Shown here in pieces: positions 60,515-64,000 of a DNA stretch of 64,000 nt (positions within the stretch are counted from its first letter, which is position 1; every line of letters begins with the position of its first letter). The position numbers were made by a program, and so were the translations under genes. Below the pieces are notes generated by a model, which did no database searches, was not told the DNA's origin, and saw nothing but the letters and a program-made list of their open reading frames with translations. Origin of the DNA: Haloarcula marismortui ATCC 43049 (GTDB lineage: Archaea; Halobacteriota; Halobacteria; Halobacteriales; Haloarculaceae); contig NC_006396.1 in NCBI RefSeq assembly GCF_000011085.1, positions 1,674,001 through 1,738,000 of the forward strand, given 5' to 3'.

Positions 60515-60915
60515 GCGTACCACACGATAATTTGGACACTCCCGTGGCCCGTCGGCACAGTTGCGGTCCCGGTGCTGACACCCTGTGGCGTCGGCGTACC
60601 GACCGCGCCGTGCGGTGTTTCGACCCGAAAGAGGACATTGTCAGGCAGGATGCGGGCGACCCGGTTCGAAAGCGCGTCCCGTTCGCGGTCGAACGCCGTC
60701 GGACTCGACACGATCTCCTGCAGCCGCGTCGCTCCGCTGTGTCGCGGCGGGTCGTTAGCGAGGAGTGCTGCCGTATCCGAGGCGTACGCATCAAGTTGCG
60801 GCCCCTGCCGGTCCGGCGCTGGTGTCCCCAGCGCAAACCCGAGCGCGACGCCGAGAATCAGCACTGTCCCGAGGGCAACTTCCACGAGCGACAGCGGCAG
60901 TTGGGCCCTACGCAT
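60511..60915 (-). CDS. small pilin-like protein
   Basis: A 134-aa protein with one N-terminal membrane helix (LSLVEVALGTVLILGVALGFAL) preceded by MRRAQLP, then a small extracellular domain ending in VQIIVWYA. The ALSLVE-like LPLSLVEV echoes bacterial pseudopilin leads, with a glutamate early in the helix. It overlaps both neighbours (8 bases upstream, 4 downstream). Probably a minor component of a pilus-like apparatus. Confidence 0.75.
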   Translation of the reverse strand: MRRAQLPLSLVEVALGTVLILGVALGFALGTPAPDRQGPQLDAYASDTAALLANDPPRHSGATRLQEIVSSPTAFDRERDALSNRVARILPDNVLFRVETPHGAVGTPTPQGVSTGTATVPTGHGSVQIIVWYA

Positions 60916-61612
60916 CGACGGTCACCACAAGCGTTTCTTTCGTCGACCGCGGGGCATCGTAGCCGATGGTTACGTTCCCGGGTTCGAGTCGGCCGGCGCG
61001 CTGGAAGCGCAGTTCCGTCGTCTCGTAGGGCACCAGCGGGACCTCGTAGCTGCCATGCAGCCCGCTTCTGTTATGGAGGACGACCCGGTCATTAGCGCGG
61101 ACCGTCCAGACTGTCGTGCCGGCCGGCGGGTCGATAGTTACGGTGGCCTGTGCGCTCCGGCGAGGGAGCGTTACCGCGTCGGTCGTCGTCAGGTCGGGGG
61201 TGAGTGTTCGTCGTTCCCGAGCCTCGACTACGACGAGACGGCTGATCCGCGTGCCGCCCTGCACTGTGCCGCTGCGTGCAATCTCCTCGTCAGCCAGTTC
61301 GACGCTGACCGCATACTCACTGGCTGGCGGTGCGCTCCGCTCCAGCGCCGCCCGGTCGAAGTTGTCCACCCGGGATTGATTGAGCACGTTGCTCCGGGCG
61401 GCTAGCGGTCCGTCCGCCGCAACGAGTTGGTCGGCAGTCGCGGCGGCGACCCGTCGTTCGTCAGGAGTTCTGTCCGCACCAGCAATCGCCGTGTCGGCAA
61501 TCGCAATCCCCAGACTAGTGACAACGGTCAACAGCACGAGCGCGATGCCGAGCGCCGCGAGCGATGTCTGGGCACGCAGACTGTTGGCAGGGACGCAACA
61601 CCGTTCGGTCAT
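60908..61612 (-). CDS. pilin-like protein with beta-rich ectodomain
   Basis: A 234-aa protein with lead MTERCCVPANSLRAQTSLAALG and a single membrane helix to about residue 40. A long extracellular part follows, with strand-rich YAVSVELADEEI and RLVVVEARERRTLTPD segments and a C-terminal Ig-like portion (GNVTIGYDAPRSTKETLVVTV). The RAQTSLAALG lead looks like a type IV pilin-like start. It is coupled to the next gene by an 8-base overlap. Confidence 0.75.
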   Translation of the reverse strand: MTERCCVPANSLRAQTSLAALGIALVLLTVVTSLGIAIADTAIAGADRTPDERRVAAATADQLVAADGPLAARSNVLNQSRVDNFDRAALERSAPPASEYAVSVELADEEIARSGTVQGGTRISRLVVVEARERRTLTPDLTTTDAVTLPRRSAQATVTIDPPAGTTVWTVRANDRVVLHNRSGLHGSYEVPLVPYETTELRFQRAGRLEPGNVTIGYDAPRSTKETLVVTVDA

Positions 61613-62055
61613 CGCTCTGCCTCCAGCGTCACTGTCACGCTCCCCCGTGTTCCAGAGACAGCGACCACGGTCGGACTACCGCTCTGCCATTCACCTTCGA
61701 GGGTATCGACTCTGTCGGGCAACAACGGCTGTGTTCGGCCGCCGATTTCGGGGTCAGGATGGTCGAGGACGAGAGCATCTCCGTCAGTCCGGACGCTGTA
61801 TCCTGCACCGTCAATGGTGGCCGGCAGCGACACCCGAACAGTTGTAGAGACGGCCCGAGCATCCGGCGGGACAGCCTGCTCGACGCGAGCCGTCGCTTCG
61901 GCAAGTGTTCGGTCGCCGAGTTCTGTCCCGACGGCGGATTGGTACGCCGGGACAGTGCCACCGTACAGCGTGGTCGTCACTAATCCGAGGTACAGCAGCA
62001 CTATCCCCATGCTCAGCAGTTTCTCGACGACCGTGCTGAGCGCGCGGTTATCCAT
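61609..62055 (-). CDS. pilin-like protein
   Basis: A 148-aa protein starting MDNRALSTVVEKLLSMGI, where RALSTVVE is close to haloarchaeal pilin leads, followed by one hydrophobic helix and an ectodomain containing LVLDHPDPEIGG. A longer frame upstream is a shadow of the previous gene, so the ATG at 62055 is used. It overlaps the upstream gene by 8 bases and the downstream gene by 4. Confidence 0.77.
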   Translation of the reverse strand: MDNRALSTVVEKLLSMGIVLLYLGLVTTTLYGGTVPAYQSAVGTELGDRTLAEATARVEQAVPPDARAVSTTVRVSLPATIDGAGYSVRTDGDALVLDHPDPEIGGRTQPLLPDRVDTLEGEWQSGSPTVVAVSGTRGSVTVTLEAER

Positions 62056-62773
62056 GTCCCACCTCTGTCCGCATATCGTGGCGGACCAGATACAGCGTCC
62101 GCCGGCCGGGGAAGGTCGCCACGACGCTCTGGACGCCGTCGCCGTCAATATCCCTGACTCGCGTGGTTGCACCGACACGCTGGAAGTACTCAGTGAACGG
62201 CCGGGGTGTCTCCGTCTCGATAGCCACGCTGTAGTTGTCGGTCGGGAGCCGTTCGCGCTCGTGGCTGACGTTCTGTCGGATGCCTGCAGACACACCGCCG
62301 GTTCCGGACACTGTGCCGCCGCTGGCGTTGACCAGCGGTGCGCCGACGATGACCGCTGTGTCGTCCCGCGTCGCCGTCACCGGCGGGTCAGTTTCGAGCC
62401 ACGCGTTCCCCGCTGTCCCGCGCACAACGCTGCCAGCGAGAAACCGAACGGGGGTATCCCCGGACTCGTACACCACCGCATCGACAGGGACCGTTCGCCG
62501 GACCCCGGAGTCGTTGAGAACGCGCAGTTCCCGCTCCGCTGTGGTCAGCCGCCCCTCCGTGAACCGGACGCGAGCGGTCTGATGGCCCGTCTGCTCGACC
62601 GGCCGGAACGCCGTCTCGAACGTGTCGGCAACGCGGGCCTCGTCGGCAGTCGTCGTGTGTCCGTCGACGACACTCCCGACGACAGCCGTTAGCCCACCGA
62701 GCGCGACGACGGTCAGCCCCAGCAACAGCACCACGCCGACGACGTGTGACTGGGCGCTGGTGTCGGGATTCAA
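62048..62773 (-). CDS. type IV pilin-like protein with TTG start
   Basis: A 241-aa protein with the haloarchaeal pilin-type lead AQSHVVGVVLLLGLTVVALGGLTAVVG, one membrane helix, and a large ectodomain (VRFTEGRLTTAERELRVLNDSG, then TRDDTAVIVGAPLVNASGG). Its only sensible start is a TTG at 62773 overlapping the upstream stop as TTGA, so initiation probably depends on coupling. It resembles major or anchoring pilins of this kind of cluster. Confidence 0.77.
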   Translation of the reverse strand: MNPDTSAQSHVVGVVLLLGLTVVALGGLTAVVGSVVDGHTTTADEARVADTFETAFRPVEQTGHQTARVRFTEGRLTTAERELRVLNDSGVRRTVPVDAVVYESGDTPVRFLAGSVVRGTAGNAWLETDPPVTATRDDTAVIVGAPLVNASGGTVSGTGGVSAGIRQNVSHERERLPTDNYSVAIETETPRPFTEYFQRVGATTRVRDIDGDGVQSVVATFPGRRTLYLVRHDMRTEVGHG

Positions 62774-64000
62774 ATCAGACCAGCCCCCGCGAAGACGACG
62801 TAAGCGACGAGTACCAGCCCCGAGGAGTGCAACAGCGCTTCGTACACACCGCGACTCGCCGTACCGGCGAACCAGCCACAGGCCAGCATCGTCGCCTGCG
62901 TGACGACGTAGAACCGGTGTTGCTCCCGGGCCGGCTTGATCGCAGTCGGGTCGAAGGCGATGTTCGCGCCGCCCGAGACGGCGGATAGTTGCGCGAAGCT
63001 ATCAAGGACGTATATGTTGACGGCGACAGTGATGCCGATGACGAGCAGCGCCGTCGTCCAACCGACGGCAACGTAGACGAGCAGGGCTGAGCGGATTGAT
63101 TTGCGCAGATGGTAGAGTTGTCCTATCTCTGTCTGGAGCGTTTCGAACACGTCCTCCGCATCACTCCCCGTATCCAGCGCACCGACGACCAGCCCGATGG
63201 TCTGTTCAGCCATCGGCGTGCCGACGCGGTCGACGAACTGGTCCAGTGCCGCGGCACGGCGGTCGGCCGCGGCGTCACCGGGGCTATCACCGAGCGAGAG
63301 CGTGAACGCGAGTGACTGAACATCGCTAGCGAGCGCACCGAGTTCCACATCGTCTGCGACACGTCGGACCGCTTCGGGAAACGGGCGGCCCAGCGCAACG
63401 TGGCCGGCCACCGCGTGAACGAAGTCCTGAATCTCCCGGTCCTTCGCGTCGTCTGCTCTGGCCCGGCGGACCGTTACCACACCGACGGGGACGCCGACGG
63501 TGGCATACGAGAGGAGCGCGACGTTGACCGGCCGGTAGCCCAGTGACCAGAGGCCTGCCGCGACGACCGCACCCAGCGGCGCGCAGGCGAGAAGCGCGCT
63601 CGCAGGGTTCGATGGAATCGTCGCGAGTATCGCGACGGGGCTGTCCGGCAGGCTGTAGCTCGGGGCGGCCGTGTTCCGCGGGCGGAGCGTAGCAACGACG
63701 AAGGCTGCCAGCAGGCCGGCAGCCATCACGAACGCCGCACTCCCGTAGACGACGATGGCACGGACGGTCGTCTCGCCCAGCGGCGTCGCGACCGGGTCGG
63801 AGAGGCCGGGCGCAAGAATGCCCATCACGGTGACGATGAGTACCACGAGCGCGGGCAACACCAGCAACACGACGAACAGTTCCGCGAGCAATTCGAGATA
63901 GCCGGTCGCCCGTTCGTGCTGTCGGCTCTGCTCGTGTGACAGCAAGCGCCCCTCCATCTCCAGATATCCTTCCAGGGCCTCGGCGCTCTGGTTCGCGTGT
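62770..64000 (-). CDS. type II/IV secretion system F protein (PilC/TadC-like), 5' end outside window
   Basis: At least 410 aa of an integral membrane platform protein. The frame stays open to the window edge, reading ANQSAEALEGYLEMEGRLLSHEQ upstream of an internal ATG at 63957, so the true start lies beyond 64000. The T2SF domain core appears as VHAVAGHVALGRPFPEAVRRVADD, with ALDTGSDAEDVFETLQTEIGQLYHLRKSIRSALLVYVAVGWTTAL later, and about seven membrane segments. It would work with a secretion ATPase, presumably encoded just outside. It heads the five pilin-like genes downstream. Confidence 0.88.
   Translation of the reverse strand, partial: HANQSAEALEGYLEMEGRLLSHEQSRQHERATGYLELLAELFVVLLVLPALVVLIVTVMGILAPGLSDPVATPLGETTVRAIVVYGSAAFVMAAGLLAAFVVATLRPRNTAAPSYSLPDSPVAILATIPSNPASALLACAPLGAVVAAGLWSLGYRPVNVALLSYATVGVPVGVVTVRRARADDAKDREIQDFVHAVAGHVALGRPFPEAVRRVADDVELGALASDVQSLAFTLSLGDSPGDAAADRRAAALDQFVDRVGTPMAEQTIGLVVGALDTGSDAEDVFETLQTEIGQLYHLRKSIRSALLVYVAVGWTTALLVIGITVAVNIYVLDSFAQLSAVSGGANIAFDPTAIKPAREQHRFYVVTQATMLACGWFAGTASRGVYEALLHSSGLVLVAYVVFAGAGLI

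Noticed and set aside
1-64000. CRISPR arrays, rRNA or tRNA genes, complete insertion sequences, prophage
   Set aside because: I saw no regularly spaced repeats, no tRNA cloverleaf or rRNA sequence, and no transposase, integrase or phage structural genes.

Overview
The window looks like chromosome of a haloarchaeon, most probably Haloarcula or a close relative (inference). The signs are uniformly high GC, very acidic proteins, leaderless genes with TATA boxes about 25 bases before the start codon, twin-arginine lipoproteins, and archaeal or haloarchaeal markers: TFB, LonB, aIF5A with deoxyhypusine synthase, CobY, the dehydroquinate synthase II route, a CheF-like protein and an HTH-10 regulator. 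I see no rRNA, tRNA, CRISPR array, complete insertion sequence or prophage. Gene order such as nadM-lonB-CPBP and the cobalamin cluster followed by minD also matches what I recall of other haloarchaea.

Layout. 1-1.4 kb: end of an unknown gene and a tfb gene. 1.47-1.80 kb: a non-coding composite repeat with perfect terminal inverted repeats. 1.9-10.6 kb: aromatic amino acid block with a probable CTAG methylase, aroD, dehydroquinate synthase II, ADTH synthase and trpCBA, plus a MinD-like ATPase with a long tail. 10.7-14.5 kb: acetyltransferase, YchF-like GTPase, and a DsbA-like lipoprotein with a membrane partner. 14.6-16.3 kb: AT-richer patch with an MccF-like peptidase, bounded by a short duplication. 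16.4-24.4 kb: HTH-10 regulator, oleate hydratase, CBS-domain membrane protein, Eis-like acetyltransferase, and divergent blh and crtI-like genes. 24.5-29.4 kb: hpt, DsbB, aldo-keto reductase, MFS transporter, endonuclease III.

29.4-32.4 kb is the most unusual stretch: a strongly structured non-coding segment, an iron-box promoter driving what looks like a broken lipoprotein gene, and an 823-residue cupredoxin lipoprotein with six internal repeats behind a second iron box. 32.4-43.9 kb: SAM hydroxide adenosyltransferase, nadM, lonB with a CPBP protease, an MGMT homologue lacking its cysteine, a glycerophosphodiesterase, deoxyhypusine synthase, azlCD, SprT-like and Nif3-like proteins, and a CheF-like protein. 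44-47.3 kb: alpha/beta hydrolase, amidohydrolase, agmatinase and aIF5A. 47.5-56.2 kb: late cobalamin genes (HAD, cbiB, cobS, cobY, cobD-like, cbiZ, cobA, cbiP) followed by a MinD-like ATPase and its coupled neighbour. 56.2-59.9 kb: two regulators, a photolyase and a lipoprotein. 60-64 kb: a tight operon for a type IV pilus-like system running off the right edge.

Functional links: ADTH synthase, DHQ synthase II and AroD make dehydroshikimate, and TrpCBA finish tryptophan. DHS, agmatinase and aIF5A fit the agmatine-dependent hypusine route. The cobalamin genes assemble the nucleotide loop and salvage cobinamide. CrtI-like and Blh proteins fit carotenoid and retinal supply.
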